A stretch of 64,000 nt of DNA from Hysterangium stoloniferum (Eukaryota; Basidiomycota; Agaricomycetes; Hysterangiales; Hysterangiaceae). Positions 23,297-33,047 of the stretch are shown in pieces. The position numbers were made by a program, and so were the translations under genes. The stretch is from contig WHVD01000067.1 in the NCBI GenBank assembly GCA_015178975.1, positions 124,001-188,000 on the forward strand, written 5' to 3'. The notes beneath the pieces were generated by a model. The model saw only the letters and a list, made by a program, of their open reading frames with translations, was not told where the DNA came from and did not search any database. Position 1 is the stretch's first letter, and the number at the start of each line of letters is the position of its first letter.

Positions 23297-23923
23297 TGTT
23301 AGGATCCATTTCTGGATAGTATCAGATATCCGTGGATATTCTGACTCACTTCCTTTGTTCCACATTTGGTAACTGACTGGTTGACAGATGTTCATTCATT
23401 TGTTTATTGTTCTTGCTCTTATTCCCTGATCTGTCCCCATCCTTGTATCCTCATTTATCTGACTTGTTATTATATCCTTAGTTTGGAAACAGTTCCAAAT
23501 AGGTCATCTTATTATAATCCCAGACTTGTAATACAATAATTGGAACATCTATATAGTCTTCCATAGTCATGTACTTACTCGTTAGTTTTAATCTTGACTT
23601 AGTCTTCAAATTAGTTTGTATCTCATTAGTTCTTATCCCTTCTGTCTTTCTGTACACTCAATATCCAGAACTTTCTGGACTCCAGACATCCAGAGCCCCC
23701 AGGAACTCTGAGTATTTGTAAACACTCCAGATATATCTGCCCTCCAAAATATGGACACCCGAGTGCATGAGGGCACAGCACATAAGCTGAAGCCAAGTCC
23801 ATCTGTACTCTGGTAATATTCTGATACTCTCCAAACTAATCCCTGGAAACTCTGTGGACATATTTCCAGGAAGTGTCTGGAATATCCACCTGGGAATTCT
23901 GCCTGGAGATCCACAACTTAACA
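23297..23923 (+). mobile_element. Family E LTR-like sequence, copy 2
   Basis: Begins TGTTAGGATCC and ends CACAACTTAACA, so it has LTR-type ends. The flanks TATAG and ACTTC do not match, so it may be one LTR of a rearranged element rather than a solo LTR. It contains GGGCACAGCACATAAGCTGA, the motif shared with families A and B. Confidence 0.6.
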
Positions 23924-24588
23924 ACTTCTTGCTTCCTTGATTGGACCTCCACTCATCCATTACACCTTTGTATAAAGTTCCTACCATGTATGCTACTACT
24001 CTTCAGTTCTAATATCAACTTAGATTACCCCCATTTTGTCTTCAGCCATCTTACTCCCTCCCTAATACCCTCAAAGGTGTCATCAGCAAGCCGCAACTCT
24101 TTACCCTACAACTCTTAGTATATTGGCCCTCTTGTCAATTGAGCTAAGTGTTGTCTTTAGTTCTTATCATACTATCCACTCTGTTTGAAATACCAGAGCA
24201 CCCTGACAGTTCATGTGAGGGCACAACACATAAGTTGAAGCCAAGCTCCACTATATTTATAAAGTCAGACCTCCCAACTAATACGATCTCTATCATTGGC
24301 CCCCCAATTAACTTGTTTCCCATCATCAGCCCTCTGACTAGAGCATTCCCCCTCTTCCTGTCTTAGATCTTAACAGCCCCCTGACATAGAGCCCCCTTTT
24401 CCCCTTTGCTTAGATCTTAACACAAGTCCTTCTCATACCCTGGTAATGTTCCAATACCCCCCCAAATGATTTCCCAGAAACTCCCCAGACTATATCCCAG
24501 GAAATCTTTAGACTACTTCTGGAAAGTCCTCAGAATATTCTCTGTAAAGTCTGGGTAAATTTCTTGCACTTAACACTAACAAACAGAA
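23924..24588. other. Further LTR-like debris
   Basis: Pyrimidine-rich, non-coding. It contains another diverged copy of the shared LTR motif (GGGCACAACACATAAGTTGA near 24216) and two TCTTAACA-type ends (near 24372 and 24415), so it is likely composed of broken LTRs. Borders cannot be assigned. Confidence 0.4.
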
Positions 24589-24804
24589 TCAGTGCATAGA
24601 AGTTAATTTAGATTGCAAGAAAGAGTAGATATGCACAAGAGGAGGGTCCATGTCATCCTCAAGGTTAATTCTGAGATCATAAGGCCTATGCAGAACCAAA
24701 GCATTGGCACACCATTTACTGAAAACATCCATGAAGTTGTGATACTTCTCTGGGATGCCATCAAGATCAATGGTATGAAATGTTAGATGATCACATGGAG
24801 GCAC
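24589..24804 (-). mobile_element. Ty3/gypsy reverse transcriptase N-terminal fragment
   Basis: The minus strand encodes IPEKYHNFMDVFSKWCANAL, VLHRPYDLRINLEDDMDPP and a following IYSFLQSKL. This is the conserved entry to gypsy reverse transcriptase (FxDVFSK...HRPYDLxIxLE...PP...IYSLS). Only about 70 residues remain; the catalytic palm is missing. It abuts the left edge of the second HD1 duplication block. Confidence 0.85.
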
Positions 24805-24859
24805 TGATCTGGGAAATGTTCAAAGTGTCATTATTTTTGAAAATTGCAATAAAGTTTTA

Positions 24860-27552
24860 GAACGGATCGATAGGTGTATTCTGAGCTACTGATGATGAGC
24901 AATACTGAATAATACGGAATGTTATACCTTGGCTGTTTAGGTGAGATTATCGTTGTCCTGGGTGGTGAAATTCTCCAATTATTTATGCCGTTGAAGGTCA
25001 TTTTTGTCTAGAGCAGATTGCATCACTTGCAAATAAATATTAATTTTTTACGGTCGCCACTAAGTGTAATTTATTTAAACAGCATTTGCGAAAATCCAGC
25101 GACTTGGAGTCCGAGTTCATCACTACACAATTTATGTGCCTCCTGAAGGCTCTTTGTGTGAGAAAGCATAATTAGGTTGTATATTCACAATCATCTAGCA
25201 TAAGTATTGAGGATGTTTCAAAGCTTTGTGTTATGTATTGATACACATGAATTACGATACAGTGCATTGAACAATAACAGTGACATAGCAGCAATAGAAA
25301 GTAAGATAAACCAATGAAACTCACGAAATGCAATATGGGTAGCGACAGAGCCTGGTATAAATGTTATGCGAAACGAAAACAGGTAACCGCATGATGTGGT
25401 AGCAATGCAATACAAGATCAAAAGGCTAAGCATGAAGTTATCAGCAACTGCGCAAGAGTATAAAAGGGTGCCACTCACGAGAACAACACAAACACTCAAG
25501 TCAATCATCTGCTAACTCACGCTCCATCTCAGCAATAAGGGCACGTTCACGCTCAAGCGCTGCCTTTTTTTCTTCCAACTCCTTCCGCTTCTTCTCCTTC
25601 ATCAATGCCTTCTCCGTCAGCTCCGCAGTCGTTGCTGTTTGTTCCAGAGGTAATGTCGCAAGAACCGACGCTTCCCAAGCCGGAGAACCAGACGGGGAAC
25701 GCGACAGTTCTTCAGGCGTACACGGCACCGACTCTTGATACTCGAAACCCATGTCGTTAAATGCTTCAGCAGACATGAGACCAGTCATTAGACCGCTCAA
25801 ATCGACTGAGTGGGTTTCTGGCATCTCGACAGCTGGAGTATTTGATTGTTGCGGCCACAGCGACGAAAAACTATAGTTCGACAAGTCAAGTTGTAACTGT
25901 TGTTCCTGTTCCTGCTGCCCGAGAGAGGGTATTTGCGAGTCGACGACTTGGGAACATTGCTGCTGCTGCTGGAACATCTGCAGTAGCTGAGAGAAATCGG
26001 CTGGAGGTTCGGCATCAACAACGCTTGACATTTCAAAAGGCGCCATTCCAGTGCTTGACCAGTCATAAACACCAACTTCGAGCGGTATCGAGGTATCAGG
26101 TAAGGCCATTTGGACAGGCTCGGGGTTCGAGTTGTTAAGTCCTAAAACGGTGTCGATATCAAGAGGTATAAAGCTAGACCGCCTGCGTCCGAGCAATGTC
26201 GGTGTCGCGTCGGTGGAATGCGTGGGTGTAAATAACGAGGAAGGCATCGGGACGGCTGGGATAACTTCGGAAGGGGTGGAGGTGTGGAGGACAATAGGCT
26301 TAGCACGTTTTGAGTGGGGTGTGGGCACACTCTCATCAGTATCATGAGGTCGTTTTTGGCCTCGAGACGGTGTACTGGGGCCGGCAACTATGGTCTGGGT
26401 CGGATTCATCGAGAAGTCAAATATGAGATTGTAAGGGGTGGTATTTGTCAAGCCCATTGGCTGATCGAAATTGAAGTCATGGCTGAAGGATGTTGGGATG
26501 TCAAGATCGGGGGCCAGTGTCTCGGGGATATTGGACGAAGATCTGGTGGTAGACGTAATATAAGCATCAGAATTTCTCTGGAGATGTAGATGAACATACT
26601 TGGTACGCTTATATGGCCGTTCATCATCGCCGCTATCCGACCATGATAGAGATGGAACTCGATTATCGGACGAATCGGACATGAAGGAGAAAGATGACAA
26701 GGAAGATGAAGGAGAAACATTTCTAATGCCATCAAATCCACCGTCCTCGTGAAAGTCCTTCCGCTTGCCGCCCGCGACAAGATTCGGCCTCTCCGGGACT
26801 TCCTCCTCTTCCTCCACGACATCAAAGAGCGAAGAAAGCGATGAGGTTCGCTGTTTCTTCGATTGTTTCTCCTGCTCCTGCTCTTCGCGCTGCATACGTT
26901 TCGTGACCTTATCAGCCTTGCGCAATGCCTCGGCCTGCATCTTCCGCTTCTGCCGCTCAAATTCTCGCTGTTCCTTCAACATATCTTTCTCTCTCCGACG
27001 GGCTTCGCGTTCGTCTTCGGTCTCGCGCTTCCTCGCCGCTAAACGGTCTTCCTCGGGTATCGGATTGACAAGTTCGTCCAAGGCATCTAAGTCCTCGATC
27101 CACGCACTGGTACGAGTTTTTCGATCGTACATCGACTCAACGCTCTCCTTCATCTCCATGAACTCCGTAACAATGCGGCTATCAACCGGATTACGAGGAT
27201 CCGGACGAACAAAAACCCTTTTCGCAAGGTCAATCATCTCATCACGGTTCCCATTACACCGTCTCTTGAGGATATCAGCCCATCCACATCGCCGACGGGC
27301 ATTAGTGAACCAGTTGGTGATAGTGGTGACTGTGACACAGGTGTTATTTGTCTTGTCGACGATGGCTTGTTTTTCGTCGCGTGTAGGGTATGGGTTGAAG
27401 ATGTTGGCGACGAAGAACTTGTAAGCGTGTTCGATGAATTCGGGGAGAGGGTTAGGGTCTGAGGCAGAGCGGGCAGATTCGCTTATTGACATTGTAGAGC
27501 CGTTGCGTGTGGGAAGGATGGGAGCGAGGGCGGATGCGATGGGGGTGGAAGT
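24860..27552. repeat. Segmental duplication copy 2 (HD1 body plus 3' flank)
   Basis: Direct repeat of 3951-6720. The left end includes a decayed copy of the last exon of the Pom34-like gene, so copy 1 at 3951 is the original context and this block was copied from there. The right edge at 27552/27553 coincides with the switch to an unrelated HD1 N-terminus. Confidence 0.85.
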
Positions 27553-27948
27553 AGGGTGCCGGGGTGACTGCAGCGACGGTTTTGCGATTCCTCGGAGATG
27601 TTGCGTAGACGAGGCCATGTCTGTCTTTTGACCAGTGGTGGTGGGCATGGGCATCGCATTTTCGAGTTCTTCTCTACACATGGCCAGAAAAAAGTCCGAT
27701 CGTAGATGAGAGGTATTCGCCTCTATATCCAACGTACAGGAAGCTACAATTTCAACCTGTTTTGCCACAATATTCCGCGAACACATTCCCTCTTTATCAG
27801 AATGGGAGGGGTTGTCGGCGATGGTCAACTGCTGGAGGAGGTCAACCCATTTAGAATCATCGGTAAGGGCATCATAGAGGCAGCGTTGAATTGATTGCAA
27901 AGATTGCACAGTATGAGAGGAGGATGAGGGCTCTATCATCGCTGACAT
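25501..27948 (-). CDS. HD1 homeodomain mating-type protein, copy 2
   Basis: Model: exon 1 27948-26600, exon 2 26542-25501, 796 aa; the start is taken at MSAMIEPSSSSHTVQ, though an upstream ATG at 27996 is in frame. The N-terminal region to about residue 122 (RCLYDALTDDSKWVDLLQQL and following) is unrelated to HD1-1 and is the likely specificity domain. From KPSLQ onward the protein is nearly identical to HD1-1: homeodomain at about 170-228 with WFTNARRRCGW, coiled coil, Ser-rich, acidic and Gln-rich parts. The intron (GTATGT...CACCAG, 26599-26543) is 57 nt with no stop, so the gene also reads as one frame; splicing is expected because HD1-1 has a 56-nt intron at the same place and HD1-3 a 61-nt one. 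It lies head-to-head with the HD2 pseudogene. Confidence 0.9.
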   Translation of the reverse strand: MSAMIEPSSSSHTVQSLQSIQRCLYDALTDDSKWVDLLQQLTIADNPSHSDKEGMCSRNIVAKQVEIVASCTLDIEANTSHLRSDFFLAMCREELENAMPMPTTTGQKTDMASSTQHLRGIAKPSLQSPRHPTSTPIASALAPILPTRNGSTMSISESARSASDPNPLPEFIEHAYKFFVANIFNPYPTRDEKQAIVDKTNNTCVTVTTITNWFTNARRRCGWADILKRRCNGNRDEMIDLAKRVFVRPDPRNPVDSRIVTEFMEMKESVESMYDRKTRTSAWIEDLDALDELVNPIPEEDRLAARKRETEDEREARRREKDMLKEQREFERQKRKMQAEALRKADKVTKRMQREEQEQEKQSKKQRTSSLSSLFDVVEEEEEVPERPNLVAGGKRKDFHEDGGFDGIRNVSPSSSLSSFSFMSDSSDNRVPSLSWSDSGDDERPYKRTKYVHLHLQRNSDAYITSTTRSSSNIPETLAPDLDIPTSFSHDFNFDQPMGLTNTTPYNLIFDFSMNPTQTIVAGPSTPSRGQKRPHDTDESVPTPHSKRAKPIVLHTSTPSEVIPAVPMPSSLFTPTHSTDATPTLLGRRRSSFIPLDIDTVLGLNNSNPEPVQMALPDTSIPLEVGVYDWSSTGMAPFEMSSVVDAEPPADFSQLLQMFQQQQQCSQVVDSQIPSLGQQEQEQQLQLDLSNYSFSSLWPQQSNTPAVEMPETHSVDLSGLMTGLMSAEAFNDMGFEYQESVPCTPEELSRSPSGSPAWEASVLATLPLEQTATTAELTEKALMKEKKRKELEEKKAALERERALIAEMERELADD

Positions 27949-28035
27949 GAAGACTAGCTGGGTGTAACTTAGTGGTTGTGGTTTGATTGTGAGCAATTTA
28001 CGGAAGCTTTGTTATAAAGGTGATTGCCAAATTGA

Positions 28036-28060
28036 GCGAACAAAGGGTGTTCGGAGTTTG
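28036..28060. promoter_or_regulatory. PRE/HMG-box-like element between HD1-2 and HD2 pseudogene
   Basis: Plus strand GCGAACAAAGGGTGTTC followed by GGAGTTTG. It contains ACAAAGGG, the core of the Ustilago pheromone response element. It lies 88-97 bp upstream of the HD1-2 start and could also have served the divergent HD2 gene. Confidence 0.5.
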
Positions 28061-28251
28061 AAACAATGCAGGCGGTCACAAGCGCCTAAGCTGTACTGTT
28101 CCAACTCTCTCCTCAATCATGTCAGGCGGTGGCTACAATATAAATGATAAAAAGGAATCTCATAGCGTCAAATGATAGACATACCGCCCAGAAAACCAGT
28201 ACACCATCCGTTCCAACAATTGTCGATCTGAGTCATTGTCAGAGAGAGTGA

Positions 28252-29256
28252 GGTGCCGGCAAATATAGTCCAATTGAGAAGACTGCTACCATTGACAGTC
28301 TTCAGCAGAAACAAGCTTTCGTACATCGTGCTCAAAACGTATCGCTCTACCTCGTACAGTCGAGTGTTATGCCTGTGGAGAAACCTCAACAACAGCTTTT
28401 TGACGTGCATCACAATTTCTATTTGACAACTTTGAACGGTTGGGCTAAACAAGCAGTTGAACTCGCACGTTCTCGATGTCTGGCAGCCTCTACATCATCT
28501 CTTTCACCTGCCTCAAACGACCCACCCATCTAGCCAGTACGAGAACCCTCCATCTTCAACCTTCCGGACAGCGACGCACATACATCCATTCCCAATGCCA
28601 CGCCCCTCGGGCCATCGACACACTTCTTCCCTGCACCCTATGCGCCCATCAAAGCCTTATTCAACCCGTTCGCTGTTCCAAATGATGCGGATTTATGGAT
28701 TCGACGTCAATCTGCTCGTCGTGAGCGTGAGGCAGCACATGCTGCTCCGACACCTACGATAGACGCGCTCCTGGATGGATTTAATGCGATGGATGTCAAT
28801 ACATCTATGGCCGATACCCAAGCCGCATCTGCATCTATATCTGTACCCGAGCTCGCACCCACACCAAGACCGCAAAAAGCTCTCCCTCGTCGCTTCAACG
28901 GCAACGCCAAAAAATCACACGCGGCTCCCAACCGTCCTAGCGCACGCACGTTCTCAAATTCGTCATCATCGACCAGCTCCGAGTCGTCGAGTGCGGATTC
29001 GGGACTGTCACGGTGCTCCTCGTATTCGACGATCGCGTCTAGTGTGCCTGCTACGCCGGAGGCTTTGGAGTGTGAGCTTCCTAGGGTGGGGGGGTTTGAT
29101 TCCGAGTCGGAGGGCCCTAGTTCGGAGGGGGATGATGATGCGGGTATATCTGGGCAACGGTCAAAGATTGAAGCTGACCCGTTTGTGGATGAAGTTAATG
29201 GCAACAAGTGGGAAGAATTACTTGCAGCCGTTTCTGTTGTATCACGGGGGGCCTAG
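28252..29256 (+). pseudogene. HD2 pseudogene lacking its homeodomain
   Basis: Two HD2-like parts lie in the same frame. The first (about 28252-28530) encodes IDSLQQKQAFVHRAQNV, VMPVEKPQQQLFDVHHNF and NGWAKQAVELARSRCLAAST, which aligns with the N-terminal region of HD2-2 (MMPLEAFQRRI, HQHFQSTVAAWAKEAEDLV, RTRLAAVNT). It runs straight into CATCTAG, and then 28534-29256 is a close copy of the last exon of HD2-2 (PVREPSIFNLPD, NPFAVPNDADLWIRRQSARR, RTFSNSSSS, ending NKWEELLAAVSVVS). The homeodomain exons between them are gone; the AG of the former acceptor is part of an in-frame TAG at 28531-28533. A further in-frame TGA is at 28249-28251. It could not bind DNA as a standard HD2, though a short N-terminal product is conceivable. 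Confidence 0.75.
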
Positions 29257-29891
29257 GATATGTTGTTTTTATCATTTTAATTTTTATCATTTTCAGGGAT
29301 GTACATGATACATCTATGCTTGTATCTTTTAGCCGGGAATTTGTTGTATTTGATTACATTGGTTGTTGCAGTGATTATAGACGTAGCCACAGTGACACCG
29401 TGTGCACACTGCAAATAGCTGTCCAGTCGGATAAGTTGGCTCCACTATTAAAAATATATTTATATAAACAATATCTTCCAGACTCTGCGAACATAGCCTG
29501 TCCGCTCATGTATAGCGGACAAAGACATGAACTCTTCTTGCTACGCTTATCTATTTGCAAATAGATTCTATTGCGTGTTACTCACTGACTTGCACCACTG
29601 CCCTGGAATCCGGTGCCCTTCAAGGATTTTAGGGGAATAAGTTTTTTTTCCTAGTTCTCTTATGATTAGAAGCAAGATAGTTGTTTCGAATGTTGAAAGT
29701 TGAAACTTTTCGAATCATACTCTTCATTTGCCTGAGACAATCAGGGCTCCCAGCAGTACGCTTATGGAGAACAATGGGGAGCTGAGTTTGAACCTACTCG
29801 GACCTCTTCTGCCCATTGTTCGTGACACAGCAGTGACAGAAATCCGAGCTGTCACACGTTTGCCTCCTCCAAAGGACTGCTCAGCACCACC
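29257..29891. other. Upstream region of HD2-2
   Basis: Non-coding space between the HD2 pseudogene and HD2-2. It holds the element at 29767-29790 and, near 29640, a short T-run. No gene seen. Confidence 0.6.
29767..29790 (+). promoter_or_regulatory. PRE/HMG-box-like element upstream of HD2-2
   Basis: GAGAACAATGGGG, AGCT, GAGTTTG; almost the same as the HD1-1 element and about 102 bp upstream of the HD2-2 start codon. Here it is in the same orientation as the gene. Confidence 0.5.
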
Positions 29892-32157
29892 ATGGTTTCA
29901 ACTACTGCTACCGATACCAATACCGCCATATACCAAAAAGTCATCGATCTCGCTCAAGGATTACTGCATGAATTGGGAGACGAATTATCCTCATCGGACT
30001 GTACTCAATCAGCAGAGATTCCTGCAAACCAAATATTCGAGATTCCCAATTTTCCTCTACCTGAGCGCATTGCTCCTCGCTTGGTCTCGTTAGGCATAAC
30101 CCATGACCTTGCCGAGAAGCTGTCCGACGCCTTCATCAGCAAATCCCGGGACTTGAAGCTGTGTATGGAGGAGATCGTTCGTTCGGCCTGCATGAAGCTC
30201 GTCTCGATACCACGCTGTGCAGGCATGATGCCCCTCGAGGCGTTTCAGAGGCGGATTCGCGAAACCCACCAGCATTTTCAAAGCACCGTCGCGGCTTGGG
30301 CCAAGGAGGCCGAAGATCTTGTCCGCACACGGCTGGCCGCCGTCAACACTGCAGAAAGCCAAGCCCCCCCCACCCTCGATCCCGCACAACCGCACAGCAG
30401 AAAATCGAAACGCCAGTTCAAATCAGTGAGTCTCAGTTCTCGCCACGCGATCCTGCCGATCCGTACTCATCCCCTGCGCCCCCCCCCGCCATCCAAGGAA
30501 TACCTCCCGCTCTTCGAATTCGCATTCGAAAAGGACCGGTTCCCGTCGCGCGAGGACAAGAAGCACCTCGCCCGCATCTCGGGCATGACGTACCGGCAGG
30601 TCTCGGTCTGGGTACGTGCACTTCCACACCTCCTCCTCCTCCTCCTCCACACGCATATGCCACATGCTGATCAATTCGCGTTACGCTCCACCCCATAAAA
30701 TGAAAAAAAAAATAACACACAACAGTTCCAGAACCGGCGCTGCCGCAACGTGAAACACCGCGGGCCACAGACGCTCGAAGAGGTGAAGATGCGGCTTAGT
30801 AAGACAGCGAGGGATGCGTTGCAGCGTGTGGGGGGGAGAAGTGCGGAGTTGCGGGAAGGGGGGAGGGAGAGGGAGTGGCGATGGAGAGGGAGAGGGAGAG
30901 AGGGGTGGGGAGGAGGGGGTGTTGGGGTTGAGGATGTTGAGGGATGGGAGGGGGGATGAGTTTGTTACGGTTTTGCTTCCTGGACAGGTGCCAGGGGCGA
31001 GAGTGGGGATGATGGGTAGGAGTAGGGAGGGGACGGTGGAGAGGAGTAGTAGCGTTGGCGTCGAGACACGGAGGGAAGGGACAGTTGAGCTGGGCATGAT
31101 GAGCCGTGCTGGCACGGAGGAGCCCGTTTCTGTTTCGGCCTCTGTTTCGAGGGCGGGAACGGAAGGAATTATGACGAGGGGGAATTCGGAGGAGAGAGAG
31201 GTGGTAGAGCCTGAGATTGTGGATTTGACGGGCGACGATGACGACGACAGCGATTGCGGCGATGAGATCGTTGAGATTGAACAGGTATGCACTATTATCA
31301 TTCTTTTCTACAGAACAGATGCTAACACGCTTAACCAACCCATCTAGCCGATACGAGAACCCTCCATCTTTGACCTTCCGGACGGCGATGCACATTCATC
31401 CACTCCCAGTACCACAACCCAATGCCCCTTCAGACCCTTCGAGCCATCAATACATGTCTTCCCTGCGCCGTATACGCCCATCAAAGGCTTATTCAACCCA
31501 TTCGCAGTACCGAACGACGCGCACTTATGGATTCGACGACAATCGGCTCGTCGTGAGCGTCGGGCAGAGCATACTGCGCCGACACCCACGATCGATGATC
31601 TCATGGGTGGATTCAATGCGATGGATGTGGATATACCTGTGGCTAATGCAGAAGCTGGATCTACATCTAAATCTGCATCCGACCCTGCACCCGCACCGAG
31701 GCCGCAAAAACCCCTCCCTCGTCGCTTCAACGGCAGCGCACAAAAACCACACGCGGGCCCCAATCGACCGAGCGCACGCACGTTCTCGAATTCGTCATCG
31801 TCGACCACGTCCCAGTCGTCGGGTGCCGATTCGGGACTGTCAAGGTGCTCTTCGTATTCGACGATCGCGTCTAGTGTGCTTGCTACGCCGGAGGCCGTGG
31901 AGTGTGAACTTCCGAGGGAGAGGGAAGTTGATTCCGAGGGTGAGACGGAGACACGGGAGTCTGATTCTGAGGTGGAGGTGATGGAGAGGTCTAGTTTGGA
32001 GCGGGGTGATGATGATGCCGGTACCTCTGGGCGTGAGGACGCGACTACTGCGGCTGGACGGTCAAAGACTGAAGCCGGACCGTGTATGGATGAAATTGGT
32101 GAGAATAAGTGGGAGGAGTTGCTTGCAGCTGTTTCGGTTGTATCACCGTGGGCGTAG
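29892..32157 (+). CDS. HD2 homeodomain mating-type protein (HD2-2)
   Basis: Start at CACCATGG. Model: 29892-30611, 30726-30935, 30988-31284, 31348-32157, giving 678 aa. N-terminal region about 1-170 (VSTTATDTNTAIYQKVIDLA and on) is the likely dimerisation domain. The homeodomain spans about 203-255: FEFAFEKDRFPSREDKKHLA, GMTYRQVSVW, then FQNRRCRN after the intron that typically splits HD2 genes before WFQNRR. Downstream come LEEVKMRLSKTARDALQ, a Gly/Arg/Glu-rich stretch, an acidic part (VDLTGDDDDDSDCGD), RRQSARRERR (likely nuclear localisation) and a Ser-rich end. A further 72-nt intron with GTGAGT...CCAAG at about 30427-30498 is possible and would keep the frame. The 52-nt intron at 30936-30987 has a weak GTTGAG donor and is the least certain part; without some event there the frame stops at 30959. 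Confidence 0.85.
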
Positions 32158-33047
32158 GATATGTGGTTTTTTATCATTTTAATTTTTTATGGAATTCAGT
32201 GGTGTATATGTATGTTTTAGTAGAAATTTGTTGTATTCAATGACATGGTTCTTCCTCGGATGAAGGACTCGTATATAATAGACAGGATGCACCCCTTAAT
32301 TCTTGACACCGGGAAATCATCTCTACATTTGAGACTCCGATGGCTTCGCCGCATACCAGAGTGTTCCAATCGACTTGATCTACTAACGCAAATGATTTTA
32401 AATTATCTTCGTGATTGAATAATAATCTCGGCTTTATGTATGCTAGTAGTCTCTAATGCTGTACTGGGAAATGCTATGGCTCTTTGTGAACTCATCACAA
32501 CCAACTGCGTGTTCCCCTCCAGCGCCCAAGTGGTCTCCTGTGCATGATCACGTTTCGTGTCAATTTGCCAATGATTATTTCGATACCGATCTTTCCGATA
32601 GATCTTTCCGATAGTACTTCGCCCACCACACTGCCCTGCCTACCAACTCGAGCGGAAGCAAACTCAAATCCCACCTCCCCATTGTCTGTCTTTTCTGGGT
32701 CCTCCCCCCTACGCTCACGCCATAGCCTCTCGCCCCGCCTGCTACCACTTGTACCACTGGGTTCACCGCTCCTGCATTCCGTCCCCTGCTTTCGAGACTC
32801 AGCCAGTTTCCCCTCACTAATTTACTTTGGAATTATTGCTTGACTGTGCATATATTTATATTTTCGACGCTTTTCGTTCACAGGGAGGCTATACGAATTG
32901 TCCCCGACTGCCCGGCGGAGTCAACTCCCCATTGTTTGCCTCGGGTTCGTCTAGCGATTATTTCGAACGTCTTCCCCTCTTCCCCTCTCCCTTGATATCC
33001 TCGCAGCTCCCCTCTCTCACCAAGAGCTCCATAAATTCGTCTGCAAC
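32158..33047. promoter_or_regulatory. Intergenic region with two PRE-like elements, upstream of HD1-3
   Basis: No gene is supported here. Two copies of the HD-promoter motif occur in reverse orientation: CAAACTCAAATCCCACC then TCCCCATTGTCTG at 32659-32688, and CAACTCCCCATTGTTTGC at 32922-32939. The last 100 bp before the HD1-3 start is C/T-rich, as is usual for fungal leaders. GATCTTTCCGATA is repeated directly near 32588-32612. Confidence 0.5.

Noticed and set aside
24144..24366. Small overlapping frames on both strands in 23.6-24.4 kb
   Set aside because: They fall in LTR-like debris carrying the shared LTR motif and have no protein similarity that I recognise.
31344..32177. 277-codon minus-strand frame over the HD2-2 last exon, with partners at 28707-29207 and 30681-31395
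   Set aside because: The plus strand has the recognisable HD2 sequence with matching introns; the reverse frames are Ser-rich shadows that recur because the exon is duplicated.
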